DNA from: an uncultured Pelagibacteraceae bacterium
GTDB taxonomy: Bacteria > Pseudomonadota > Alphaproteobacteria > Pelagibacterales > Pelagibacteraceae
Reading direction: 5' to 3'
Assembly (NCBI GenBank): GCA_902635545.1
Contig: CACPOL010000001.1
Span: 161,019 to 225,018 of the forward strand
Length of the DNA stretch: 64,000 nt
Below are positions 48,799 through 57,593 of the stretch, one piece after another. The notes below the pieces were generated by a model. That model did not search any database and was not told the DNA's origin. It was given only the letters and a program-made list of their open reading frames with translations. Numbering within the stretch: the first letter of the stretch is position 1; the number at the start of each line of letters is the position of its first letter. A program made the position numbers and the translations under genes.

Positions 48799-49033
48799 TT
48801 TTATTAATAGCTATTTCTTTGATTTTTTTTTGAGTTTCTTCACTAATTTTTTTTGAGTTTTTACTAAATTTTTTCTCAATTAAATTATTAAGTTTGATTA
48901 ATCTTTGATATTTTTCTATGGAATTTACTAAATCTTTTTCATTTTCTAATATTTCAACAATATCACTAGCTTCACTGGTTAATTCCTCCAAAGACAGCGT
49001 ATTATTATCGTCTGGAAAATTTTTTTCATTCAT
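48788..49033 (-). CDS. xseB: exodeoxyribonuclease VII small subunit
   Basis: 81-aa acidic/helical protein matching the XseB pattern: SLEELTSEASDIVEILEN (14-31) followed by a second helix with lysine-rich end. Partner XseA is not in view. It comes first in the xseB-ispA-dxs run, a placement seen in many proteobacteria, which supports the call for a weakly conserved short protein. Overlaps ispA by 11 nt. Confidence 0.85.
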   Translation of the reverse strand: MNEKNFPDDNNTLSLEELTSEASDIVEILENEKDLVNSIEKYQRLIKLNNLIEKKFSKNSKKISEETQKKIKEIAINKNAK

Positions 49034-49053
49034 ATATTAGTAATTATTAATAC

Positions 49054-49986
49054 ATGAAATCAAATCAATCAAATATCAAAATAGCCAAAAAATACCTTGA
49101 TAAAAATATGTGTATTGGTGTACCTACTGAGACAGTCTATGGTTTAGCAGCAAATGCGTATTCTGACACTGCTGTAAAAAAAATTTTCAAAATTAAAAAA
49201 AGACCTAAATCTAATCCATTAATTGTGCATTATCCAAATATTAAAAACTTAAATAAAGATTGTTATATTAATAATCATTTTTTAAAACTTCATAAAAAAT
49301 TTTGTCCAGGACCAATAACATTTGTTTTAAAATTAAAAAAAAATTCAATGATTTCAAAACTAGTTACTAATAATAAAAAGACTCTAGCAGTAAGATTTCC
49401 AAGACATCCAATTATAAAAAATTTACTAAAAATTATAGATTATCCTTTAGCTGCTCCAAGTGCTAATATTTCAACTAAAGTAAGTGCAGTAGAAGCGAAA
49501 GATGTTAAAGATGATTTTGGAAAAAAAATTAATTACGTGCTTGATGGAGGAAAATCTAGAATTGGATTAGAGTCAACTATAATAGATGTAACCAATGCCC
49601 CAAAAGTACTAAGACTTGGAGGTCTTGAAATTTCAAGAATAGAGAAAGTTATTGGAAAAAAACTAAAAAGAATAATTAATCCAAAAAAAAAAAATTCGCC
49701 AGGTCAATCAAGACTTCATTATTCACCAGGAATACCTTTGAGAACAAATGTAAAGAGTCCAAAAAGAAATGAAGCTTATTTGGTTCTTAAAAAAAATAAA
49801 AAAAGAAAATTAAATTATTTTTATTTAAGTAAAAAAAATAATCTTAAAGAAGCAGGTAAAAACTTATATTCATTATTAAGAATAATTAAAAAAAAAGGAT
49901 ACAAATCAATCGCAGTTGAAAAAATTCCAAACATCGGAATTGGACAATCTATTAATGATAGATTAAAAAGAGCATCAAAATTCTAA
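49054..49986 (+). CDS. tsaC: threonylcarbamoyl-AMP synthase, Sua5 type
   Basis: 310-aa YrdC-domain enzyme for tRNA t6A37 synthesis. Family motifs VPTETVYGLAANA (23-35), KKRPKSNPLIVHY (48-60), RFPRHP and SANIS are seen. A C-terminal Sua5 domain (about 215-310) with SPGQSRLHYSPGIPL makes it the longer Sua5 form rather than the minimal TsaC. Lys-rich linker 195-215. Divergent from xseB (20-nt gap) and followed by an ABC transporter. Confidence 0.93.
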   Translation: MKSNQSNIKIAKKYLDKNMCIGVPTETVYGLAANAYSDTAVKKIFKIKKRPKSNPLIVHYPNIKNLNKDCYINNHFLKLHKKFCPGPITFVLKLKKNSMISKLVTNNKKTLAVRFPRHPIIKNLLKIIDYPLAAPSANISTKVSAVEAKDVKDDFGKKINYVLDGGKSRIGLESTIIDVTNAPKVLRLGGLEISRIEKVIGKKLKRIINPKKKNSPGQSRLHYSPGIPLRTNVKSPKRNEAYLVLKKNKKRKLNYFYLSKKNNLKEAGKNLYSLLRIIKKKGYKSIAVEKIPNIGIGQSINDRLKRASKF

Positions 49987-49992
49987 AAAATT

Positions 49993-50727
49993 ATGAATAA
50001 TTCTATCGAAGTGAAAAACCTTTCAAAATTCTATAAATCCAAAAATGCAGTAAACAATATTAACTTCAAAATTAATCATGATGAAATAATTGGTCTCCTT
50101 GGTCCAAATGGGTGCGGAAAAACCACAACAATAGGTATGATATTAGGACTTCTAAAACCCTCTAGTGGAAAAGTACTTATAAACGGAATGGATATTGAGA
50201 AAAATAAGAATGAACTGTTGCATAAAATGAATTTTATTTCACCTTATATTGAATTACCAAAAAAATTAAGAGTTAAGCAAAATTTAATTGTCTACGGAAA
50301 ATTGTATAATATTAAAAACTTAAACGAAAGGATAGATTATTTATCTAATAAACTAAGATTAAATAATCTGTTAGATAAAGTAACAGGTGAACTTTCATCA
50401 GGACAAAAAAATAGAGTAAGTCTAGCAAAAGCTTTGATTAATGAACCAACAGTGCTTTTGTTGGATGAACCAACTGCCTCCCTAGACCCAGAAACAGGTG
50501 ATTTTATTAGAACTTTTTTAGAAAATTATAAAAAGGAAAAAAAAATATGTGTTTTATTAGCTTCACACAATATGCAAGAAGTAAAAAGATTGTGTAAATC
50601 GATACTGATGATGAAAGATGGAAAAATAGTTGATAAAGGAACCCCTGATCAATTAATAAAAAAATATGGGAGAAAAAACTTAGAAGAAGTTTTCCTACAA
50701 CTAGTAAGGAACAAAAATGAACATTAA
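49993..50727 (+). CDS. ABC-2 type exporter, ATP-binding subunit
   Basis: 244-aa ATPase with Walker A GPNGCGKTT (37-45), ABC signature LSSGQKNR (134-141) and Walker B LLLDEPTASLD (155-165, D158, E159), H-loop LLASHNM. Best fit is the drug/glycan exporter group of ABC-2. It overlaps the permease by 11 nt. Substrate is not predictable; because a glycan patch begins just downstream, export of a lipid or sugar polymer is one option. Confidence 0.9.
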   Translation: MNNSIEVKNLSKFYKSKNAVNNINFKINHDEIIGLLGPNGCGKTTTIGMILGLLKPSSGKVLINGMDIEKNKNELLHKMNFISPYIELPKKLRVKQNLIVYGKLYNIKNLNERIDYLSNKLRLNNLLDKVTGELSSGQKNRVSLAKALINEPTVLLLDEPTASLDPETGDFIRTFLENYKKEKKICVLLASHNMQEVKRLCKSILMMKDGKIVDKGTPDQLIKKYGRKNLEEVFLQLVRNKNEH

Positions 50728-51508
50728 CAGAATGTATGGTCTTTTTCTAAGACACTTTTATTTAATTACAAGATCATTTCCAAGAGTCTTGGACTTAATT
50801 TACTGGCCGACAATTCAAATTACCCTGTGGGGTTTTATATCAAACTTTTTTGCAACTAATAGTACATATTACAACGGTGCAGTTGGTGTAATTTTATCGT
50901 GTGCGATACTTTATGACTTTTTGTTTAGAACAAGCATAGGGTTTAATATGTTATTCTTAGAGGAAATATGGAGTAGAAATTTTACAAATTTATTTATTGC
51001 ACCCTTAAAGATAAGTGAAATAATAATTTCATTAGTTTTTACAGCTTTAATAAGAGCTATGATTGGTCTTATACCAGCGATACTGTTAACCTCTCCTCTT
51101 TTTGGAATTTCAATTTTGGATCTTGGTCCACCTTTAGCTTTCTTATTTTTTAGTTTGTACATTTTTGGAATTACGCTAGGTCTTTTAGTTTCAGCAGGAT
51201 TGTTAAGATTTGGACCTTCATTTGAGAATATTGCTTGGTCCACAATGTTTTTACTAGCTCCCTTTGGATGTATCTATTATCCAGTGGAAATTTTACCAGA
51301 AATATTTCAATCAATAGCGTTTGCTTTACCTTTGGTTTATATATTTGAAGAAGCTAGAAATATTTTAGTAAACCAATCTGTAAATTATGAAAATATCATC
51401 CAAGCTTTTTATTTAAATTTAATCTATTTTTTTATAGCAATATCTTTATTTTATTATTCTTTCGATAAAGCAAGAGAAAAGGGAACATTAATCAATATTG
51501 GAGAATAA
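50717..51508 (+). CDS. ABC-2 type exporter, permease subunit
   Basis: 263-aa membrane protein with about six hydrophobic segments, including the ABC-2 stretch LSCAILYDFLFRTSIGFNMLFLEE-like segment (about 56-80) and the late hairpin APFGCIYYPVEILPEI. No signal peptide. Partner of the ATPase (11-nt overlap). Ends 9 nt before the convergent epimerase gene; its role is tied to that of the ATPase. Confidence 0.87.
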   Translation: MNINRMYGLFLRHFYLITRSFPRVLDLIYWPTIQITLWGFISNFFATNSTYYNGAVGVILSCAILYDFLFRTSIGFNMLFLEEIWSRNFTNLFIAPLKISEIIISLVFTALIRAMIGLIPAILLTSPLFGISILDLGPPLAFLFFSLYIFGITLGLLVSAGLLRFGPSFENIAWSTMFLLAPFGCIYYPVEILPEIFQSIAFALPLVYIFEEARNILVNQSVNYENIIQAFYLNLIYFFIAISLFYYSFDKAREKGTLINIGE

Positions 51509-51517
51509 GTACATAAA

Positions 51518-52624
51518 TTAATTGCTTAGCAACTTTAATTTTTTATAAATTTTTTCAGTAACATTCCCTGATCCAAAATCTTTTATTTTTGATATTCTTT
51601 TATTATAAAATTTTTTTACTGATGAAATAATTTTTTTTTTATTATAGCCTGCTAATATATTTACTTTTTTAATGACTGTTATTTGTCTTTCAGTCGTTGT
51701 TCTTAATGTTACACAAGGTGTTCCAATAATGGATGCTTCCTCTTGTAAGCCTCCTGAATCGCTTAAAATTATCCTAGTATCTTTCATTAATTTCAAAAAA
51801 TCTAAATATTCTAAAGGTTCAATAATTTTAATTCTTTTATCGAAAGAAAGATTTAATTTTTTAAGATTATTCTTTGTTCTTGGATGAATAGGAAAAATAA
51901 TTGGATGCTTATATTGTTCACATAAAATTTTTAAAGCCTTGATTAACTTTGTTAGATTTTTTTTATTATCAACACTTTCAGGTCTATGGAGGGTAACTAA
52001 AAAAAAATTTCGCTTTATTAAATTGAGTTTTTTTAAAATTTTTGATTTATTTGTTAATACTAAATATTTTTTTAAAACATCACTAATAGTGTTACCTACT
52101 ATAAAAACTTTTTTATCTTTTACACAATTATCTCTTTTTAAGTTATTTAAATCAAAATTTGTAGGTGGAAATAGAATATCTGATAAACGATCTATTATTT
52201 TTCTATTTATCTCTTCGGGCATACTATCATCAAATGATCTCAATCCTGATTCTATATGTACAATTTTTATTTTGTCTTTCTTATTTAAACCTCTATTAAA
52301 AAGGTAAGCAGCAACACATCCAGCTAAAGATGTATTCGTGTCCCCCTGTACGATTAAATAATCTGGTTTATTTGCAAATAAAATTTTACTAATTAAACTT
52401 ACTGAATCTGAAAAAAAATCACTTTGAGATTTTTTTGACGGATTAATATTTTTAATCTTTCCTTTTATCTTAAAAAAATCAAAGAAAATTTTACTCATTT
52501 TTTTTAAAGAATGTTGATTTGTATTAATCAAATAAAAACTATCTCTATTTTTTTTTAGTTTTTCAATTAAGGGGGATAATTTAATAATTTCAGGTCTTGT
52601 GGAGAGAACAATGCATATTTTCAT
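51518..52624 (-). CDS. wecB: UDP-N-acetylglucosamine 2-epimerase (non-hydrolysing)
   Basis: 368-aa GT-B fold epimerase giving UDP-ManNAc for surface polysaccharide. Opening LSTRPEIIKLSPLI, QGDTNTSLAG (93-102), HIESGLRSFDDSMPEEINR (123-141) and SDSGGLQEEA near 290-300 are full signatures, with D95, E125 and E138 as catalytic residues of relatives. Extreme AT content and many lysines match the neighbours. First gene of the glycan patch from 51518 to 56418. Confidence 0.93.
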   Translation of the reverse strand: MKICIVLSTRPEIIKLSPLIEKLKKNRDSFYLINTNQHSLKKMSKIFFDFFKIKGKIKNINPSKKSQSDFFSDSVSLISKILFANKPDYLIVQGDTNTSLAGCVAAYLFNRGLNKKDKIKIVHIESGLRSFDDSMPEEINRKIIDRLSDILFPPTNFDLNNLKRDNCVKDKKVFIVGNTISDVLKKYLVLTNKSKILKKLNLIKRNFFLVTLHRPESVDNKKNLTKLIKALKILCEQYKHPIIFPIHPRTKNNLKKLNLSFDKRIKIIEPLEYLDFLKLMKDTRIILSDSGGLQEEASIIGTPCVTLRTTTERQITVIKKVNILAGYNKKKIISSVKKFYNKRISKIKDFGSGNVTEKIYKKLKLLSN

Positions 52625-52678
52625 AAACTATAATTTAATAGAATTATTAAACTATAATTAATAAAATTACATCTCAAA

Positions 52679-53473
52679 TTATCCAACGATCTTACTTATC
52701 TTAAATAAATCTAAAAATAAAATTATATTTCCACCATTTTTTTTGAACTTTCGAAAATCTCTTTTTGTAGGAATTGAATAATATGATTTTTTATAAATAT
52801 TTTTTTTAAATTTCTTTTTTTCTAAATTATTAATTGCCTTTACCAAACCCTGGGGGAATTGTTGAAATATATAAATATAAAATTCTACCATTGATTTAAA
52901 TTTTTTATTAATTTTATTTTGATATAATATTCTTCCACTATCTATCTTGTTAGTTACTAAATGAAATGTAATTCCATTTTTATCATTATAAATTTTTGTC
53001 CATATGTATGGCATAAGACCTTTATAAGAAGGAAGTAAAGAAGAGTGTTTATTGATAAATATATTTTTTTTTTGAAAAAAAATTTTCTTTTTTAAGATAT
53101 GATTGGTAATCAACAAAAAAATTTTTTTTTCTTTGTTTTTTAAATGATCTAAAAAAATTTTATCGTTTATGGAATTTAAGTATTTTATTTTTAAATTATA
53201 TTTTAAACCCAAAGCATTAAAATTTTTTATTTTAATAAGAAAATTATTAATTATAACTAAAATATAAAACAATACTAACTTAAAGAAGACTAGAAAACCA
53301 AATATTCTTAAATACCAAAATGAAATTTGATTATCAGTAAAATTTGAGAGCTTATTTGGAAGAACCCAAATATTATCAATTGAAATATTCTTTTTTTTTA
53401 AATGAATAATTAAACGTCTTACAGTATTTAAATTCCAACACTTATCATTATCTACAACAATATTTATTTTCAT
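52679..53473 (-). CDS. formyltransferase-family protein, sugar N-formyltransferase-like
   Basis: 264-aa protein whose C-terminal part (about 138-200) carries the 10-formyl-THF transferase core: N141-K-H143 in FINKHSSLLPSYKG and D178 in NKIDSGRIL, the N/H/D catalytic triad of methionyl-tRNA and sugar formyltransferases. The N-terminal part (1-135) is divergent and includes a hydrophobic stretch (55-80), unusual for a soluble enzyme. In the middle of a glycan gene patch, so formylation of an amino sugar is likely. Substrate unknown; it could also be degenerate. Confidence 0.75.
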   Translation of the reverse strand: MKINIVVDNDKCWNLNTVRRLIIHLKKKNISIDNIWVLPNKLSNFTDNQISFWYLRIFGFLVFFKLVLFYILVIINNFLIKIKNFNALGLKYNLKIKYLNSINDKIFLDHLKNKEKKIFLLITNHILKKKIFFQKKNIFINKHSSLLPSYKGLMPYIWTKIYNDKNGITFHLVTNKIDSGRILYQNKINKKFKSMVEFYIYIFQQFPQGLVKAINNLEKKKFKKNIYKKSYYSIPTKRDFRKFKKNGGNIILFLDLFKISKIVG

Positions 53474-54417
53474 TTTTTACAGTACAAATTCGCTATATCG
53501 ATCAACTTAGTTCCATGATAATCGTTAGATTTAATATATTGTAAAATATTTTCTAAGTTTTCTATTTTGGTTTGATAGTCAATCTTATCCATCCTTTCTA
53601 AAGCTAAAGTATATTTTTTATCTAAGTCATTTTGATCTAAAAAATCAGCTGGATGAATTAAATAGAAAAAAGTATTGTGAGTTTCAAATAATTTTTTTAG
53701 ATTTTTTCTAATATAATCCCATCCAAAAACATATCCAGCAGTATGCCATATTGGTGGTTTGAAATTATTTAATAAGGGCATTGGCATCTCAAGTAAACTT
53801 TCGTTATTAAACTCTGTAACTTTTTCCATTTTTGAATTTATAAAAAAAGGTCTACATTCATATTTAAATGGTATTAAGTAATCTCTTCGATTGATAATTT
53901 GAAATGCTTTATAGAATTTTTTTTTAATTATGTGACTGTAAACTATTTTAAAAATTGCTGGATATAAAAAAATAGATTTAAAAAAACTAGTATCATAAAC
54001 ATAATTTAATTTTATCAAACTTTTTATAACATTTTGAGAAACTGACCATGTTGGAGAAATAAAACCTTTTGACTCTTTTCCTGTACATTTATAAATCAAT
54101 TCGTGAGATCGATAAATTTCATCATAAATAACTTGTTCACTTCTAGATCCAAAATTAAACAAGTGATTATATGAATGATTTGCAATTTCTACATTCTTAT
54201 TATCTGATATAGATTTAATAATATCGTAGTTTTTTTTATTTTCTAAATCTTTTCCAACTAGAAAAAAAGTGATTGGTGTATTAAATTTTTCACTTAATCG
54301 TAAAATTCTTTCAATTCCTTTAATGAATGTGTTATCCTCATAAAAATCATTTGGCCAACCATATGCTTCACCTAAAGAATCAAAATTAAGATTAATAGAA
54401 AATAATTTTTTGTTCAT
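53470..54417 (-). CDS. polysaccharide deacetylase family protein
   Basis: 315-aa NodB-type carbohydrate esterase (CE4). Opening NLNFDSLGEA with the metal/base aspartate D13, the metal histidines in ANHSYNHLFNFG (H81 and H85) and FISPTWS as the substrate-groove arginine-like loop. No signal peptide visible, so it probably acts on a lipid-linked or cytosolic intermediate. 4-nt overlap with the formyltransferase gene. Deacetylation followed by formylation of the freed amine is a coherent route for an N-formyl sugar. Confidence 0.82.
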   Translation of the reverse strand: MNKKLFSINLNFDSLGEAYGWPNDFYEDNTFIKGIERILRLSEKFNTPITFFLVGKDLENKKNYDIIKSISDNKNVEIANHSYNHLFNFGSRSEQVIYDEIYRSHELIYKCTGKESKGFISPTWSVSQNVIKSLIKLNYVYDTSFFKSIFLYPAIFKIVYSHIIKKKFYKAFQIINRRDYLIPFKYECRPFFINSKMEKVTEFNNESLLEMPMPLLNNFKPPIWHTAGYVFGWDYIRKNLKKLFETHNTFFYLIHPADFLDQNDLDKKYTLALERMDKIDYQTKIENLENILQYIKSNDYHGTKLIDIANLYCKK

Positions 54418-54469
54418 TTTTATAATTTTTGGTAAGTTATATTATTTAAATGAATAATATTACTAATAA

Positions 54470-55693
54470 ATGAAAAATACATATTTATCAAAAATAATAA
54501 TATTAATTTTAATACCTATTTTATCTTTATATATTGGTTTATTTTTAAATGAAGATCTTTCTACTGGTGGTAGCGAATTAGATTTTTTTCAAACGTATCC
54601 AGCAGTAAATGATTTTTCAAATTTTATATATAATCAATCATATTTACATACGAGACATTTTCCTCTTCATTATATAATTTTATCGATCCCACACATTTTT
54701 TTTGAAAACATATTTGTTATAAGATTTATATATTTGTCAACTTCTTTACTATTACCATTTTTGATATATTTAAATTTATGTAAAATTTATAAATCACAAA
54801 AAATTAATAACTTAATAATTAGTTTTTCATTATTATTTTTGCCATTCGTAAGAGCATCGGCAATATGGCCTAATGCACATTTAACGGCTGTAATATTTTT
54901 ATTGGTAGCAAATTATTTTTTTTTACTAAATTTAGAAAAATCTAAATTTAATTTTAAATTGTTAAATTTATTATTTTTAAGTTTAGCTACTTATTGCATT
55001 CAATCTTACGCAGTTTTATTTTTTTATTATCTTTTTCATTATTACAAAAATATCACAAAGGAAGAATTTTTTTCTTTAATAATAGTATGCATATTATTTT
55101 CGATACCTGGATTTTATCTAATATTAAATACACCTACTGGAACAAAATTAGCTTTTACAAAAAATATCTCTTACACTTTAATTACAAATCTTTCTATTAT
55201 ATTTTTCTTCTTCTTATTTTTTATAATAAATAAAAAAAATATTTTAATTTTAAAAAAATATATTTTTAAATTAAAATTTATAGAAACTCTTATACTTTTA
55301 ATAATATTTATAATATTGATACTTACATATGATAAAGGTTTCCTTTTAACTGGTGGAGGATTTTTTTATAAATTATCTTTGTTTTTATTTAAAAATGATA
55401 TCTTATTTTTTATCTCAAGTTTTTTTGGTTTATTATTTTGTTACATAATATACAAAAATGAAAAAAATTTATTTTATAGTATTTTTTTAGTAAATTTTAC
55501 AGCAATTGCTTACTATACTTCTCAAAAATATTTTGAACCTTTGCTACTAGTATCAATGCTAGTACTATCTGAAAATTTCTTGTCTAAAAATATTATTAAA
55601 AACTTCAAGTATTCTTTATTGTTTTATGTGCTTATTTTTAGCTATTTTATAATTTCATTAATTAACGATACATATAATCTATCAAAAATTTAA
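54470..55693 (+). CDS. unknown polytopic membrane protein (possible GT-C glycosyltransferase)
   Basis: 407-aa protein with roughly ten hydrophobic segments. The first periplasmic loop contains two acidic residues (GGSELDFFQTYP, about 33-44), and RHFPLHYIIL follows, an arrangement like lipid-linked sugar transferases, but no family motif is certain. Very low complexity in Phe/Ile/Leu/Lys. It is the only plus-strand gene of the glycan patch, with 52 nt to the divergent deacetylase, and ends 2 nt before the convergent GT2 gene. Confidence 0.7.
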   Translation: MKNTYLSKIIILILIPILSLYIGLFLNEDLSTGGSELDFFQTYPAVNDFSNFIYNQSYLHTRHFPLHYIILSIPHIFFENIFVIRFIYLSTSLLLPFLIYLNLCKIYKSQKINNLIISFSLLFLPFVRASAIWPNAHLTAVIFLLVANYFFLLNLEKSKFNFKLLNLLFLSLATYCIQSYAVLFFYYLFHYYKNITKEEFFSLIIVCILFSIPGFYLILNTPTGTKLAFTKNISYTLITNLSIIFFFFLFFIINKKNILILKKYIFKLKFIETLILLIIFIILILTYDKGFLLTGGGFFYKLSLFLFKNDILFFISSFFGLLFCYIIYKNEKNLFYSIFLVNFTAIAYYTSQKYFEPLLLVSMLVLSENFLSKNIIKNFKYSLLFYVLIFSYFIISLINDTYNLSKI

Positions 55694-55695
55694 AA

Positions 55696-56418
55696 TTAAA
55701 ATTTTTTAAAAAAAATTAAATTAAGAGTTAAAAGAATATTTTTGAAAACTTTCATTTTACTTGAACCGATTTTGTAATGATAATTTAAAACAAGAGGATA
55801 TTCTGAAATTCTAATATTATATACTTTTTTAATTAAATATAAAATAATCTTTACTGCAATGTTAAAATCTTCATTTTTAAAAAAATTTTTATCCTTCATT
55901 ATTTCTTTTATTAAAAAAGACTTATAAATTCTAAAGTTACATGTATATTCATTCAAATTTTTGTAAGGAAACAAGAAAGAAAAAATATATTTTGCTAAAA
56001 TACTTAAATACTCCCTAAAAATACTTAGACCATTAATTTTTGAGGAGTCCAAAAATCTTGAAGCAATTATAATATCTGCATTAGTTTTTTTCATTTTATT
56101 TAGCATATTTGGAATTATTTTTACAGGGTGTGTATTATCGCTATCCATTGTAACTACTAAATCATTTTTTTTTAATCTTTTTTTTATAATATTAAATCCT
56201 GACTCTAATGTGATGCTCAATCCTTTATTCTTAGAATGTTTTTTGTATATCAATTTAAATCTATTCTTTTTTCTTTTAATTAAGTACGTCTTGTCTGTTG
56301 AGCAATCATCTACTAAAATAACAGTAAATTTATTGGCAATAGATAAATTGTTAATTTTACTAAATATTTTGATCAAATTTTTTTCTTCATTATATGCTGG
56401 TAAAATAAGGTAAATCAC
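55696..56418 (-). CDS. family 2 glycosyltransferase (DPM1-like)
   Basis: 240-aa GT2 domain protein: LILPAYNEEKNL (4-15), VILVDDCSTD (33-42) and the DxD-type VTMDSDNTHP (about 88-97). C-terminal helical tail without a clear membrane anchor. Dolichol-phosphate-mannose synthase-like sequence suggests transfer of a sugar to polyprenyl phosphate. GTG start at 56418. Closes the glycan patch; 54 nt to tRNA-Arg. Confidence 0.85.
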   Translation of the reverse strand: MIYLILPAYNEEKNLIKIFSKINNLSIANKFTVILVDDCSTDKTYLIKRKKNRFKLIYKKHSKNKGLSITLESGFNIIKKRLKKNDLVVTMDSDNTHPVKIIPNMLNKMKKTNADIIIASRFLDSSKINGLSIFREYLSILAKYIFSFLFPYKNLNEYTCNFRIYKSFLIKEIMKDKNFFKNEDFNIAVKIILYLIKKVYNIRISEYPLVLNYHYKIGSSKMKVFKNILLTLNLIFFKKF

Positions 56419-56472
56419 AATGTTATTATAACAAATTCAATATATAATGTATTTAATTATATGGTTTAATTT

Positions 56473-56549
56473 TGGTGCGTCTGCTAGGAGTTGAACCCAG
56501 AACCTCCTGATCCGAAGTCAGGCGCTCTATCCAGTTGAGCTACAGACGC
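56473..56549 (-). tRNA. tRNA-Arg (anticodon TCG), CCA encoded
   Basis: Minus-strand cloverleaf: acceptor GCGTCTG/CAGACGC, D arm AGCTCAACTGGATAGAGC, anticodon stem CCTGA/TCAGG with loop CTTCGGA (anticodon TCG, reads CGA/CGG), T arm CTGGG-TTCAACT-CCTAG with one wobble, and CCA in the DNA. It borders the glycan patch; no duplicated tRNA end or integrase was seen. Confidence 0.96.
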
Positions 56550-56572
56550 ATATAATATTAATATTATATTTT

Positions 56573-57553
56573 ATGGAAAAAAACATTAATTTAATTATCA
56601 AAAAAGAAGAAAATAATCTCAGAGTAGACGTTTTGATTAATAAACGAAATAAGCTTTTGAGTAGAACTAGAATTAAAAATTTAATTCTTAATAAAAAATT
56701 AAAATTAAATAATAAAATTACAGTTAGCCCTTCGAAGAAAGTAATTACAGGTGATAAAATATATCTTGAAATACCATCACCAAAAAAAACTTCCCTTAAA
56801 CCTTATAATATGAAATTAAATATTATTTATGAAGATGATGATTTAATTGTAATTAATAAACCCTCTGGGATTGCAATACATCCTGGTGCAGGTAATTATG
56901 ATAATACAATTGTTAACGCTTTAATGAATTATAATAAGAATTCTCTTTCAACGATAGGAGATGAATTAAGACCCGGAATAGTGCATAGAATTGACAAGGA
57001 TACCTCAGGTTTAGTTGTCATAGCAAAAAATAATAAAACCCACGAAGGCTTATCTTCACAATTTAATAATCACTCAATTATAAGAATTTATCAATTATTA
57101 ATTTGGGGAAAAATAAGACCTCCATCTGGAAAAATTAATACCTTAATTACAAGAAGTAAAAAGAATAGACAAATGATGGAAGTTTCAAATATCAAAGGAA
57201 AGAGAGCAATTACGAATTATAAAACAATAAAAATTTTTGAGAATGAAAAAACACCGACTCTTAGTTTAATTGAATGTAAACTTGAAACAGGCAGGACACA
57301 TCAAATAAGAGTTCATATGAATTATTTAGGAAATAGTATTATAGGAGATAAAAAATATAAAAAAAAATATAAAAAAATTAAAGGTATAGACAGTAAATTA
57401 AATAGTTTACTTTCTAAATTAGATAGACAATTTCTCCACGCTAAAACTTTAGGTTTTATTCACCCATCATCAAAAAAAAAAATGTTTTTTAACTCAATTT
57501 TACCTAAAGAGCTTGAAAATATATTAAAATTACTGATAAAAACTGAAAAATAA
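56573..57553 (+). CDS. rluD: 23S rRNA pseudouridine synthase RluD-like
   Basis: 326-aa pseudouridine synthase, RluA/RluD family. An N-terminal S4-like RNA-binding domain (about 16-60, RVDVLINKR) precedes the catalytic domain with HRIDKDTSG (138-146), where D141 is the nucleophile. INKPSGIAIHPG (95-106) and TGRTHQIRVHM are further signatures. Likely modifies helix 69 uridines of 23S rRNA. Followed by rpoH after 40 nt. Confidence 0.93.
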   Translation: MEKNINLIIKKEENNLRVDVLINKRNKLLSRTRIKNLILNKKLKLNNKITVSPSKKVITGDKIYLEIPSPKKTSLKPYNMKLNIIYEDDDLIVINKPSGIAIHPGAGNYDNTIVNALMNYNKNSLSTIGDELRPGIVHRIDKDTSGLVVIAKNNKTHEGLSSQFNNHSIIRIYQLLIWGKIRPPSGKINTLITRSKKNRQMMEVSNIKGKRAITNYKTIKIFENEKTPTLSLIECKLETGRTHQIRVHMNYLGNSIIGDKKYKKKYKKIKGIDSKLNSLLSKLDRQFLHAKTLGFIHPSSKKKMFFNSILPKELENILKLLIKTEK

Positions 57554-57593
57554 TATATTGAATTTTTTCAAAAATTTATTAGATAAAGTCTGA

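Noticed and set aside
56473..56549. tRNA-Arg as an integration site for a mobile element.
   Set aside because: No integrase, no duplicated tRNA fragment and no flanking direct repeat could be found.
57558..57585. Promoter TTGAAT-N16-TAGATA directly before rpoH.
   Set aside because: Poor -10 match and it would give a leaderless message; rluD read-through is simpler.
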